A stretch of 64,000 nucleotides of DNA from Alteromonas sp. ASW11-130 (lineage in GTDB: Bacteria > Pseudomonadota > Gammaproteobacteria > Enterobacterales > Alteromonadaceae), in NCBI RefSeq assembly GCF_026183735.1, contig NZ_JAPFRE010000016.1, positions 62,001 through 126,000 of the forward strand, given 5' to 3'. Both the position numbers and the translations under genes were made by a program. Under the pieces are notes generated by a model that saw nothing but the letters and a program-made list of their open reading frames with translations, was not told where the DNA came from and searched no databases. Positions 55,242 through 63,836 of the stretch are shown one piece after another. The first letter of the stretch is position 1. The number at the start of each line of letters is the position of its first letter.

Positions 55242-56375
55242 TTATTTTACAAAACTTGGTTTTTGTGAATACAAGTTCCAGCCAAGAAGATAGAAATCGG
55301 TATCTTCATTGTAGCCACTGTTTGACCAACCGAAAACGTATCCATTAGTGAAATAATTATCTGGATTGTAAGCTGTCAATGCCGCGTTCTCATAAATTTT
55401 TGTCCAGTCTGAAGAAGCCGTTTTTTTCCAAATGCGGTAGCTTCCGTCTTCTGAAGTTAAAGTGGTACTACGAACTCGTTCGATAACAAATTCTACCACT
55501 GTACCATTGTCTCTCGGATGGAAACACTCAGCCGGATTACCTAGATTATTACTTTGTCCACCGGTTCCTCTGTGTGCTTCGGATGTATTGAGGGTAGGGC
55601 GACAGTAACTCACGCCGTTTTCATACCCTTTTTCTGGGGTTAGGCTATGGGTTTCCATCGTCATACCAGCATTTGAGTATCTGCCATGCCACTGGGTACT
55701 GAATTTATTATTATTACCAAGAAAGCGATAGCCCTCACTTACAAATTCGGCGTTAGTAGTTAAGTTAAACACTTCCTTACCGGCGCCCCAGTTCTTACTG
55801 AACATCGCGTCGTAATCAGTAACGTAAAGGTAATTACCATCTACTTTTGCAATAGTAGCCTTTACCCCTTTAATATTAACAATCTTGTCGCCTACTCTCC
55901 ATTGAGTTGGATCAATCGCTACGGGTGACAGTATCCTAAGCCCCGCACGATGATAAAAATTCTCAGGTTGATATATTTTTAAGTGCTCCCAAGTGCTCGA
56001 CATCGGTGAAGTTATTGTATAACGCCATTCATTGGTTGAGTCCTTGTTAATATCAGTTCCCTTGAAGCCAAACTTTATCCCTTGTAAGGACGTATTAGGG
56101 ACACTCTGAAGGCCACCACGATCGCCGTGCCAAGTAACCATTCCAGTTTGGGTAGATGGCAGATCTCCAGCGTTGAAATCCCAACCGGCAACTAGGCTTG
56201 AAGCAGCCTCGGTACTATTTAGACTACACTGGTTTACCTCTGCGTGAACTGATTGAGAAGCAGTAAAAATAAATGCGGCAGAGAAAATAAAACTGTTTAA
56301 TTTTGCTACCCGTGTATTTTTCATATTCGTTTTTACAGCTAGGGTAGTCTTGAGAAGGTCTTTTTGAATCGTCAT
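55242..56375 (-). CDS. Secreted protein of unknown family
   Basis: This 377-residue protein has a signal peptide ending at HAEV (about residue 45 from the first ATG; a second ATG at 56324 would give a standard-length signal). The mature protein is rich in Trp, Tyr, Gly and Asn with short beta-strand-like segments, in the style of jelly-roll or lectin-like carbohydrate-binding or lyase proteins. No catalytic motif could be named. Three of the four or five cysteines flank a Gly/Asn-rich stretch. There is no PEP-CTERM tail (it ends KPSFVK). It has its own terminator and a 602-bp upstream gap, so it is regulated separately. Confidence 0.75.
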   Translation of the reverse strand: MTIQKDLLKTTLAVKTNMKNTRVAKLNSFIFSAAFIFTASQSVHAEVNQCSLNSTEAASSLVAGWDFNAGDLPSTQTGMVTWHGDRGGLQSVPNTSLQGIKFGFKGTDINKDSTNEWRYTITSPMSSTWEHLKIYQPENFYHRAGLRILSPVAIDPTQWRVGDKIVNIKGVKATIAKVDGNYLYVTDYDAMFSKNWGAGKEVFNLTTNAEFVSEGYRFLGNNNKFSTQWHGRYSNAGMTMETHSLTPEKGYENGVSYCRPTLNTSEAHRGTGGQSNNLGNPAECFHPRDNGTVVEFVIERVRSTTLTSEDGSYRIWKKTASSDWTKIYENAALTAYNPDNYFTNGYVFGWSNSGYNEDTDFYLLGWNLYSQKPSFVK

Positions 56376-56977
56376 GGATTAAATTCCGCTTAAGGTTATA
56401 ACAACTAAATCAACTTTGACGGCTTGAATACTCTAGCCTGGATTTCCAGACAAAACGCCGCCTTACGGCTTTCCATAAACCTTGCTACCAAAAATAACGA
56501 ATAGGGTTCTCACAATATTTGCGGTGAAAATTCATTATCCATGGTGTACGTGAGATAGATTCAAAACTTCAATCGCAAGGCAAAGCATGAATCTAAGAGT
56601 AATTCACTGGCTTTGTCCGTTATGAGAATCTATGTTTGTTTCACGTTACAGACATTATATCGGGAAAATTGTACTTACCTTCAATATTTTAGGTTATTAC
56701 CTTAGACAATAGGTATTAGTCAATATACTTTTCAGGGTGCGAGCAGAAAAATACGAGCTACACTCTAAAAAGTGAAGTTTGGTCAATCGATAAGTGGTCT
56801 GTAGGGTGAAAAATTGTGTAATTATTGTTGTTTTATATAAAAATCAGAGGCTAACGTGCTTGGAATGGTGTGATTGCTGATTGTTTTTTTATTTTCCTAC
56901 TAGGCTAACCTCTAAATCGCGGAAGACTGTACTATAAGGGGTGGTGTAATTTCAACCAACAAGGTATGTTTTGGGCG
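56376..56977. other. 602-bp non-coding region upstream of the secreted-protein gene
   Basis: No frame with a credible start or signature was found on either strand. It is AT-rich. It presumably holds the promoter and leader of the leftward gene at 56375 and the end of the AMP-ligase transcript. No clear terminator hairpin was seen for the latter. Confidence 0.45.
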
Positions 56978-58261
56978 TTATTTAATAAAACTTTCAAAAT
57001 ACTGTTGTTTTTTAAGCTGTGATTCAAATTTATTTGTGTATTGAATTGAATAGGACAATTCTTCTCCAAAGTATTTGCTCATTTCCTTATCGATTAACTG
57101 TTCCCATTCCGTATTAGGTTTGCCTTCTACTTTGAGTAAAACTTCGCCTTTTCTATATTGTTCGGCTTTGTAATTGATAAGAACGTCATTCTTTAATGCA
57201 ATATTTTTAAACACGTAGTAGAAGGTAAGTGCAGGGTAGTCTTTAGTTTTACCAACTATGCTTGCGCCTTTTCTCCCATAGATTTCCTTAACGATAGTAT
57301 GTTTTCTTCCACACTTACATTGTTCGTCAGCCAGTGAAACGATGTCCCCAAGTCTATATCGTATGATTGGGAAAGAGCGCGAAACGAGATTGGTAACAAT
57401 AATTTCTTTGTTCTCATCTATTTCAACGTATACATTTTCCATATTGATATGCATATTCCCTTCGGGGCATTCAAATGCAATGAGCCCGGATTCGGCAGCA
57501 CCGTACTCACTAATCATCTTACACCCAAACGCTTGTTTTACTTCTGGCTGATAGGCATCCAGGATCATTTCAGACGTGCCTTTAACCATTTTGATGCCGC
57601 TAATCTTAAGGTTAAGCTGATTTACTTTCTTTGCAATCTGATAAATCATTGAAGAATAACCAGACAAAAATTTGGCAGAGTTTAATTCCTTTGCGAAATT
57701 TGTGATGGATTTATCGTCGTATCTAAAAATCCGAATTCTATTTTGTAGACGATCAAGCAGCTTTACTTTCTTCGCTTCATTCGGGTCAATATTGTATCCC
57801 CAGAAGTATCCATTCTTGTCCCACGGTTTGACGTTATACCAATCGTAGCACCGCATCACGCCTGCTCTATTCGTTGAGTCCCATTCTTCGTTACGGTAGA
57901 AAGCAAGTGCCTCACCACTGGTTCCAGAAGTTTCAGCCAGCAATTTTTTAGCGAAGGTTTGCGTTGAGTGAATGGTGTCGTTATGTTGAATCAAATCAAC
58001 TTTGCTGATGGTCGGGAATGTCGATAAATCATTTAACGACGTAATATTTACATCAATACTATGCTCGTCAAATAACTGCTTATAAAAGGGAGAGTACGTA
58101 TAGGCTTCTTTCAACAAAGCTTTTAATCTGTTTAATTGAATGGCTTCTAGTTCTTCCAAACTGGCAAATTCTGTTTGTTTTAGTTGGTTGTAAATAGGAA
58201 AAAGCGAAGGGTTTCTTACTTTTGCTCCCAATACATAAATAAGCTTTGAAAGAAATTTCAT
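56978..58261 (-). CDS. CapK/PaaK-like AMP-forming ligase
   Basis: This 427-residue protein is of the phenylacetate-CoA ligase/CapK family of adenylating enzymes. The phosphate loop is ETSGTSGEAL and the adenylate segment is SEYGAAESG. A CxCG zinc-like pair (EQCKCGRK) is present. CapK-like proteins occur in capsule and EPS loci, where they are thought to activate a carboxylic acid. It is the last gene of the leftward group and lies 5 bp after the first asparagine-synthase-like gene. Confidence 0.88.
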   Translation of the reverse strand: MKFLSKLIYVLGAKVRNPSLFPIYNQLKQTEFASLEELEAIQLNRLKALLKEAYTYSPFYKQLFDEHSIDVNITSLNDLSTFPTISKVDLIQHNDTIHSTQTFAKKLLAETSGTSGEALAFYRNEEWDSTNRAGVMRCYDWYNVKPWDKNGYFWGYNIDPNEAKKVKLLDRLQNRIRIFRYDDKSITNFAKELNSAKFLSGYSSMIYQIAKKVNQLNLKISGIKMVKGTSEMILDAYQPEVKQAFGCKMISEYGAAESGLIAFECPEGNMHINMENVYVEIDENKEIIVTNLVSRSFPIIRYRLGDIVSLADEQCKCGRKHTIVKEIYGRKGASIVGKTKDYPALTFYYVFKNIALKNDVLINYKAEQYRKGEVLLKVEGKPNTEWEQLIDKEMSKYFGEELSYSIQYTNKFESQLKKQQYFESFIK

Positions 58262-58266
58262 TTACA

Positions 58267-60036
58267 TTAAGCCTGCTGATATTTGTTCGGATTGAGTTTG
58301 TAGTCTGTAGTTACCATTTTCGTAAGCATAATCAGGAGTGAATAAGCTTCATGATCTTGTTCACAAAAATTGCTGATAAAGTTATGGATTTTTCCTTTAT
58401 CCCATATATCGGCGGTGAGCATTTCTGCGTATTCGTGGAAAGCTTGCGTTTTGTTCAGAAACTGAAAGTTATTCCAGCCTAGCCCTTTGGGTAGATTGCC
58501 CGTTGCTTTAGAGTATATCTTTTCACCTCCAATTCGGATAACCCGGCTGGCTTCTTGTGCGACGATCGGCGCTCCTGCTTTTACAAGTGTTGCGGCTAGA
58601 GGAAGCGTTAATAGCTCTGGTGCACGGGATCTCACTACATGTCGGCTCAACTTATAATTAATCCGATGGCGATACTTAAGGGTAAGTACCAGTTTTGCTA
58701 ATTTCGCATCGATAAAGGGGTGATGGTAGCCTAAGCTCGCACACGCTGTTTTAGTTTGATAGGCAAAATATTGGCGTAAAGAATGTTCAATTTTATAACG
58801 CTCACTTAGCTCTTGTATTCCTGACGTTCCATTGTCAACATAATCAGACAAACATTGCTGCGTATTTTCCAAGAACTTTTTCTTAATATAAGTAAAGTCT
58901 ACATCATCCCGTAAAAACCATGGTGTTTTGTTAAAGCCAGACGACAACGCAGGGGCTAGATAATTAATCGCCTCTTCGTTTCCTATTTTGTCGTACTTGC
59001 CAGGCGTAAGCATGGAGTGAAGTAAGCGTAACACGCGTCCTTTCCCAGGAAGGCTATTGATCCCATAGTGGCCTGAGAAATGCTCTACCATTAGCCCCGC
59101 ACTCAGTGGGAGGTTTGATATTTTGGCTAGTTGCTCACTTGCATGATACCAATGGGGGAAATAGCACTGTCCAAATCGCGCTAGCATTTCGTAACTTACT
59201 TCTGCGCCATAAGGAGATTCCGTAAGCGGAACGAAATTCATGGGTACATCTAAAAAAGCGCCTAACTTAAACGCTATTCTAATTTCTCTACTTTTTAGAT
59301 CCCCATGGGTATAGGTAGCTTTAATTCGAGTGGGGTCTGCCATTAACACGCGAGAGTCCCACCCAGCGGATAACATAAGGGTGGTGTCCGGACTTTCTTG
59401 CAATACAGAATACAATTGTTCATCGATTTGTTGATACACATGAGCAACGTCAGCGTCAGGGTCGCTAGACCATATCGAATCATTCTCAGTCGTTAATCTT
59501 GCGCTACGAAGATCGAAGCTGATTTTCTGTAGCGGACGAGTTTGACTCACTTCCTTAAGATACGTATGGCTGCCTACTGTTGCGCCTAGCAAAACAGATG
59601 TGTAAAGGTGTTCTGGTTGAAGCGTGCAATCTATTAAGCGGGAAAAGTTTTCCAACCTATCTGAGACCCAAAACTGGTTATTGTGTTGGCAATAATACAC
59701 GGGTTCGGTACCCATGAAATCTGACATGATTTCAAGTACACCTGTTTCGTTATCGAATAAGATTCGCGTGCCGACCAAGCTATCAAAGTTTTGAACTTTC
59801 AATCGCCTTAAGAAATCGTCCCGATCTTGGCCTAAATGCCTGTCACCCAGATAAAGACAGAAACCTTCGCTATCTACGTCGAAAATAATATTTTTGGAAC
59901 TATCTTTATCTATATCAAGCGTTACACGTGGCCAGGTAAAGGTTTTTGAAAAAGATTGAGAAGTATTTTTATCAGGAAGCGAAGTAAAAATGGAAATAAG
60001 GAAACCTTTACTTACTGCGTGTGATTTGACGCCCAT
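58267..60036 (-). CDS. Asparagine-synthase-like protein (first), glutaminase cysteine absent
   Basis: This protein of about 589 residues has an asparagine synthetase B architecture: a GATase-like N-terminal domain (region DFMGTEPVYY) and a C-terminal PP-loop ATP domain with LSAGWDSRVL. The N-terminus after the ATG is GVKS and not the Cys2 needed for glutamine hydrolysis, and no nearby ATG restores it. It therefore probably uses another amine or free ammonia, as in beta-lactam-synthetase-like relatives. The ATG at 60036 aligns with the paralogue's start. It has a close paralogue at 60214. Confidence 0.88.
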   Translation of the reverse strand: MGVKSHAVSKGFLISIFTSLPDKNTSQSFSKTFTWPRVTLDIDKDSSKNIIFDVDSEGFCLYLGDRHLGQDRDDFLRRLKVQNFDSLVGTRILFDNETGVLEIMSDFMGTEPVYYCQHNNQFWVSDRLENFSRLIDCTLQPEHLYTSVLLGATVGSHTYLKEVSQTRPLQKISFDLRSARLTTENDSIWSSDPDADVAHVYQQIDEQLYSVLQESPDTTLMLSAGWDSRVLMADPTRIKATYTHGDLKSREIRIAFKLGAFLDVPMNFVPLTESPYGAEVSYEMLARFGQCYFPHWYHASEQLAKISNLPLSAGLMVEHFSGHYGINSLPGKGRVLRLLHSMLTPGKYDKIGNEEAINYLAPALSSGFNKTPWFLRDDVDFTYIKKKFLENTQQCLSDYVDNGTSGIQELSERYKIEHSLRQYFAYQTKTACASLGYHHPFIDAKLAKLVLTLKYRHRINYKLSRHVVRSRAPELLTLPLAATLVKAGAPIVAQEASRVIRIGGEKIYSKATGNLPKGLGWNNFQFLNKTQAFHEYAEMLTADIWDKGKIHNFISNFCEQDHEAYSLLIMLTKMVTTDYKLNPNKYQQA

Positions 60037-60213
60037 ATACATCTCAGCTTTTAGATAAATTAGTGTTCACAATACGTACATATGTTGGCTTCGAACCGGT
60101 TAACAGTATTGACCATTTTCAGCGCCTTTATCAACGTCGACATCATTATATATATCTCAACAAGAGTTGGATCAAATTTCTTTACACTAACTTGCATCGC
60201 TTGAAAGCTAGTT

Positions 60214-61974
60214 TCAATAGCGATGTGCCATTAGTTGATAATCTACGGTGGCAATTCGTCCTAACGTAACAATAAGGCTATAGGCGTCGTTGTTTCCTTT
60301 AAGGTGCTCGTCTATGCTGTCATGCATTTTTCGTTTATCCCACAAATCATGCTTTAAATTATCCACGTACTCGTGGAATACATTGGTTTTACTCAGATAT
60401 TGGAAGTTATTCCAGCCTAAGCCCTTCAACGTGCTTTGGGAAAAGCGGTTATAAACGGCTTCGCCAGTTATTCTGACAAATCGGCTCATTTCCTGAAGAA
60501 AAATGGGCGACTTGGCTTTAACCAACGTAGCGGCTAAGGGGATGTTGAGCAATTTGGGATTGTGTGTTTTGACTATTTGCTTACTTAACTTGTAACCAAT
60601 ACGATGTTTGTACTTTAACTGCAATACCAGCTCTGAAAACTCACTGTCTGCATAAGGGTGATGGTAACCAGAAAAACAGCTGAACGACTTCGTCTGGTTG
60701 GCCATGAACTGCCGTTCAATGTGTTGCATTTTATACCGTTCACAGAGCTCTTGTACTCCAGATGTACCTGTTTGAGTATAGTCAGTTAAACAGGTTCTAA
60801 TCTGATTGGAAAAATCGGTTTGGATCTGATCAAAATCTACTGAACTGTTTAGGAACCAAGGAAGTCTATCGAACCCTTTCGAATTTAATGTAGTCAGTAG
60901 TTCAATCGCTTCCTGATCTGACATTCGGTCATAATATGCAGGGTATAGAAAAGACCTAAGCACTCTTGTTTTTCTATTGGGGCCCGGTACGATATTTAAC
61001 CCATAGTGACCTGAAAAATGTTCTACAAACATTCCTGACATAACGGGTAGGTTATTTAGCTGACTAATATATTTCCCCGCTTGATACCAATGAGGGAAAA
61101 AGCATTGTCCTATCGTTTGGAGCATCTCATTATTTAAATCAGCTCCAAAGCGGGTTTCGCGCGAGGGCACAAAACTCATAGGCGCGTCTAATGTTTGCCC
61201 TAATCTAAATGCAATATCAATTTCTCTGCTGCTTAAGTCGCCATGGGTATAGGTATGTTGAATGTGTGAAGGTTCACTCATTAAAACTCGGGAATCCCAG
61301 CCAGCAGATAACATTAATGCTGAATCAGGAATGTCACACAAAATACTCTTTAGCTTATCGCTGATCCTTTCTGTGACATCATCAACAGGAGCTTTTGGAT
61401 TGCTTCTCCATCGTTTACTGACATGATTGGTTAATTTCCCGGTTTGACTGTTGAATGTAAGGGTTTGCAGCTCACCTGTCTGTTTAACACCTTCGAGTAT
61501 TGTGCGCGAACCCAATGTGGCGCCGCTGGTCACTAAGGCGTATACGCTGGTTAAATCGGGCTTGCATTGACGAAAGCGGGAAAAATTATCTATACGATCA
61601 GTTAGCCAAAACGTGTCGTTGGTTTTCAAATAGTAAAGAGGCTCTGACCCTAAGAAGTCACTTTGTACTGTAAGTAACTGGGTACTATTATTGTAGGTAA
61701 TCAATGTACCAGTAAGTTGGCCAGCCGTAAGGGAGGCAAGTTTCTCAGGCCTTTCTCGAAACGAATTATAAAGGTGTCGGTCGCCCTTATATATGGTCAG
61801 TCCATCATCTGCACATGTTATAACGACATTTTTAGAGTAATCATCATCAAAATAAAGCGCAGCACCATTTAATTTATGGTGCTTACTGAATGTACTTCGC
61901 CAAGAAGGGGCCTCCGGCGTCAGTGGAATTGTAAGTAGAAACCCTTTATTCAACTTTTGGTGATGTTCTGCCAT
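60214..61974 (-). CDS. Asparagine-synthase-like protein (second), tandem paralogue
   Basis: This protein of about 586 residues is clearly homologous to the neighbour along its whole length (shared LMLSAGWDSRVLM, THGDL, FPHWY, VEHFSGHYG, GWNNFQ). It also lacks the N-terminal cysteine (starts AEHH). A longer frame starts at 62013, but AGGAA lies 8 bp before the ATG at 61974, which is preferred; this leaves a 29-bp overlap with the Wzy gene. The 177-bp gap to the other paralogue contains no gene. Confidence 0.88.
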   Translation of the reverse strand: MAEHHQKLNKGFLLTIPLTPEAPSWRSTFSKHHKLNGAALYFDDDYSKNVVITCADDGLTIYKGDRHLYNSFRERPEKLASLTAGQLTGTLITYNNSTQLLTVQSDFLGSEPLYYLKTNDTFWLTDRIDNFSRFRQCKPDLTSVYALVTSGATLGSRTILEGVKQTGELQTLTFNSQTGKLTNHVSKRWRSNPKAPVDDVTERISDKLKSILCDIPDSALMLSAGWDSRVLMSEPSHIQHTYTHGDLSSREIDIAFRLGQTLDAPMSFVPSRETRFGADLNNEMLQTIGQCFFPHWYQAGKYISQLNNLPVMSGMFVEHFSGHYGLNIVPGPNRKTRVLRSFLYPAYYDRMSDQEAIELLTTLNSKGFDRLPWFLNSSVDFDQIQTDFSNQIRTCLTDYTQTGTSGVQELCERYKMQHIERQFMANQTKSFSCFSGYHHPYADSEFSELVLQLKYKHRIGYKLSKQIVKTHNPKLLNIPLAATLVKAKSPIFLQEMSRFVRITGEAVYNRFSQSTLKGLGWNNFQYLSKTNVFHEYVDNLKHDLWDKRKMHDSIDEHLKGNNDAYSLIVTLGRIATVDYQLMAHRY

Positions 61975-63256
61975 GAACGTTATTCCTGCTTTTATTATGT
62001 TGATTGTAGGCAATCATGATGCACGATTGAAACGTGATTAAGATCCAAAGAAACGGATAGTAGCCAATAGTGACGAACTGGCCGGCGATCACAAATCCTA
62101 ATACGCTAAGTTTTAATGCTTTCCAAAGCAGTAAGAAAAATTCATCATCAGGATGATAATTTCCCGCTTTAATTGGTAAATTTCGCGTCAGGGACGAGAT
62201 AATAATAAGCAGGTAAAAGAACAAACCGATAAACCCTGCATCTGTACCAATCTGGAAAAATATATTATGAGGAAGCTGGGCTCTTTGCCCGTATAAAATA
62301 TCCTCTGGATAATGCCTGGTATAATAGGGAATAAAGTTGTAGTAACCGACTCCTAGCGCGGGATGTTCCAACATCATTTCCCACGCATTTTCCCAATATA
62401 AAAGTCTTTGCACGGATGACTTGTCTTCTCCCGCAGAAGTAAACCGTTCTTTTTGTTCTTCTGGCAGCACAGACCAGCCTATCCATGCTACTACTGCAAA
62501 GGTAATAAGAACCTTTGGGCGGAATATTTTCTTCCAGAACATAAAACAAATTTGAACCATTAGTGCCACCTGAGAACCGCGGCTACTGCTTCCCAATATG
62601 GTTAGCACCGGACAAACAGCCGCTGCTAATAAAATGTACTTTTCCCACCATCTCACATCGTTTTTATAGCGGGAATATAGATAATATCCGATAGGAAATA
62701 GCAGCAACATAAGCACGGCAAGTTCCCCTGAATTTTGAAAATAGCCAGGTGGTCCTTTCAATCCCCAATCAGTAAAGCCGAAACCCCTCATCGCCCAAAT
62801 TCGCGATGTACCCGCGGCTATTTTAAGGGAGCAGAGAAATAGCACTAAAAAGAACACATATATTCTTTCCTTTGTGGTTACGATAGTCGTCGTGATAAAC
62901 ATCACCACTAACCATTGGATAAAGAAGATGTAGTATTCCTGCGACCAGGATACATCGTATGCCACAAGAAACGAGAGATGTATCGATAATGCAAAAAGTA
63001 TCACCAGCACATGCATTCCGGACATTTTGAATCCAGCTTTGTTATCGAAAAAACTGGTGAGGAAACTAACTATCAGTAGAATCTGCGCCCAAGGGGCAAA
63101 ATTAAGCACGGGGAATATTGATTGAGGACGAAAAAATTCAACGAAAAGATAAAGACAAATGCATTGAAACGCTAAGCTTTCACCTTTGTAGTAAGTCCAC
63201 AGGTTCTTAATTCTTAAAAACATCATGTCACTGATGGTAACGTCACCCGCTTTCAT
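61946..63256 (-). CDS. Wzy/O-antigen-ligase family protein, XrtA-associated type
   Basis: This 436-residue membrane protein has about 11-12 transmembrane segments and a periplasmic loop with PHNIFFQIGTDAGFIGLFFY, the O-antigen ligase/polymerase (Wzy_C) signature. The N-terminal YLFVEFFRPQSIFP resembles the exosortase-A-associated O-glycosylation ligase family (TIGR03097). It may polymerise the repeat unit or, as that family name suggests, ligate glycan to protein. Its start overlaps the phosphatase stop by ATGA. Confidence 0.88.
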   Translation of the reverse strand: MKAGDVTISDMMFLRIKNLWTYYKGESLAFQCICLYLFVEFFRPQSIFPVLNFAPWAQILLIVSFLTSFFDNKAGFKMSGMHVLVILFALSIHLSFLVAYDVSWSQEYYIFFIQWLVVMFITTTIVTTKERIYVFFLVLFLCSLKIAAGTSRIWAMRGFGFTDWGLKGPPGYFQNSGELAVLMLLLFPIGYYLYSRYKNDVRWWEKYILLAAAVCPVLTILGSSSRGSQVALMVQICFMFWKKIFRPKVLITFAVVAWIGWSVLPEEQKERFTSAGEDKSSVQRLLYWENAWEMMLEHPALGVGYYNFIPYYTRHYPEDILYGQRAQLPHNIFFQIGTDAGFIGLFFYLLIIISSLTRNLPIKAGNYHPDDEFFLLLWKALKLSVLGFVIAGQFVTIGYYPFLWILITFQSCIMIAYNQHNKSRNNVHGRTSPKVE

Positions 63257-63816
63257 TTCTTATTACCTATCTCTTTTATTAATCTCTGTGTAGCGACTTC
63301 GATGGCTTTAAGACACTTTTCAAAGAAATACTCATTAGTATTGTAGGGGTCATGAAGGTAGACAGTTTTCTGATCTGACAACATCCCAATTAGAACTTTC
63401 TTACAATCGGGTAATATACTCTCCAATTCCAATAAGTGGGCGGGTTCCATGACTATTAGTAAGTCACCATCATGAGGTTTGTAATCTTTTATATTCTGCG
63501 AACGATGATGGGTAAGGTCATAACCAAGCTTATCAGCAACACGTATGGTCTTTTCAAAAGCAGGATCATCGCCTCTACAGTGTAAGCCGTAAGAAATAGC
63601 GGGAAAGTTCATTTGCTGACTAACGACTTCGCCGAACGGACTTCTGCATATATTGCCACTACAAATAAAAACTAATCGATTAACGTTAGCGTGGTTTATG
63701 CGAATAGCCCTTCTATAATTACCAAAGCCCGTTTTAAAGCCAAATAAGACATATCGAAGTAACCCTAGTTTGGAACCAAACTCATTCGCAATCAATTTTG
63801 AAACATTTAACATCAA
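63253..63816 (-). CDS. Low-molecular-weight protein-tyrosine-phosphatase-like protein
   Basis: This 187-residue protein carries the LMW-PTP active-site loop CSGNICRS at about residues 52-59 and the catalytic aspartate region HDPYNT near the C-terminus. An N-terminal extension of about 45 residues is longer than in most Wzb proteins. It probably dephosphorylates the BY-kinase encoded at 26887, giving a split Wzb/Wzc system 36 kb apart. It opens a leftward group with Wzy, the two asparagine-synthase-like genes and the AMP ligase. Confidence 0.88.
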   Translation of the reverse strand: MMLNVSKLIANEFGSKLGLLRYVLFGFKTGFGNYRRAIRINHANVNRLVFICSGNICRSPFGEVVSQQMNFPAISYGLHCRGDDPAFEKTIRVADKLGYDLTHHRSQNIKDYKPHDGDLLIVMEPAHLLELESILPDCKKVLIGMLSDQKTVYLHDPYNTNEYFFEKCLKAIEVATQRLIKEIGNKK

Positions 63817-63836
63817 CTATCTACTATATAAAAACG

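Noticed and set aside
55242-56375. PEP-CTERM substrate of the exosortase
   Set aside because: It has a signal peptide but ends without the PEP motif, transmembrane helix and basic tail.
60063-60269. A plus-strand ORF of 68 residues between the asparagine-synthase-like paralogues
   Set aside because: It overlaps the real gene end on the other strand, with no signature or start signal.
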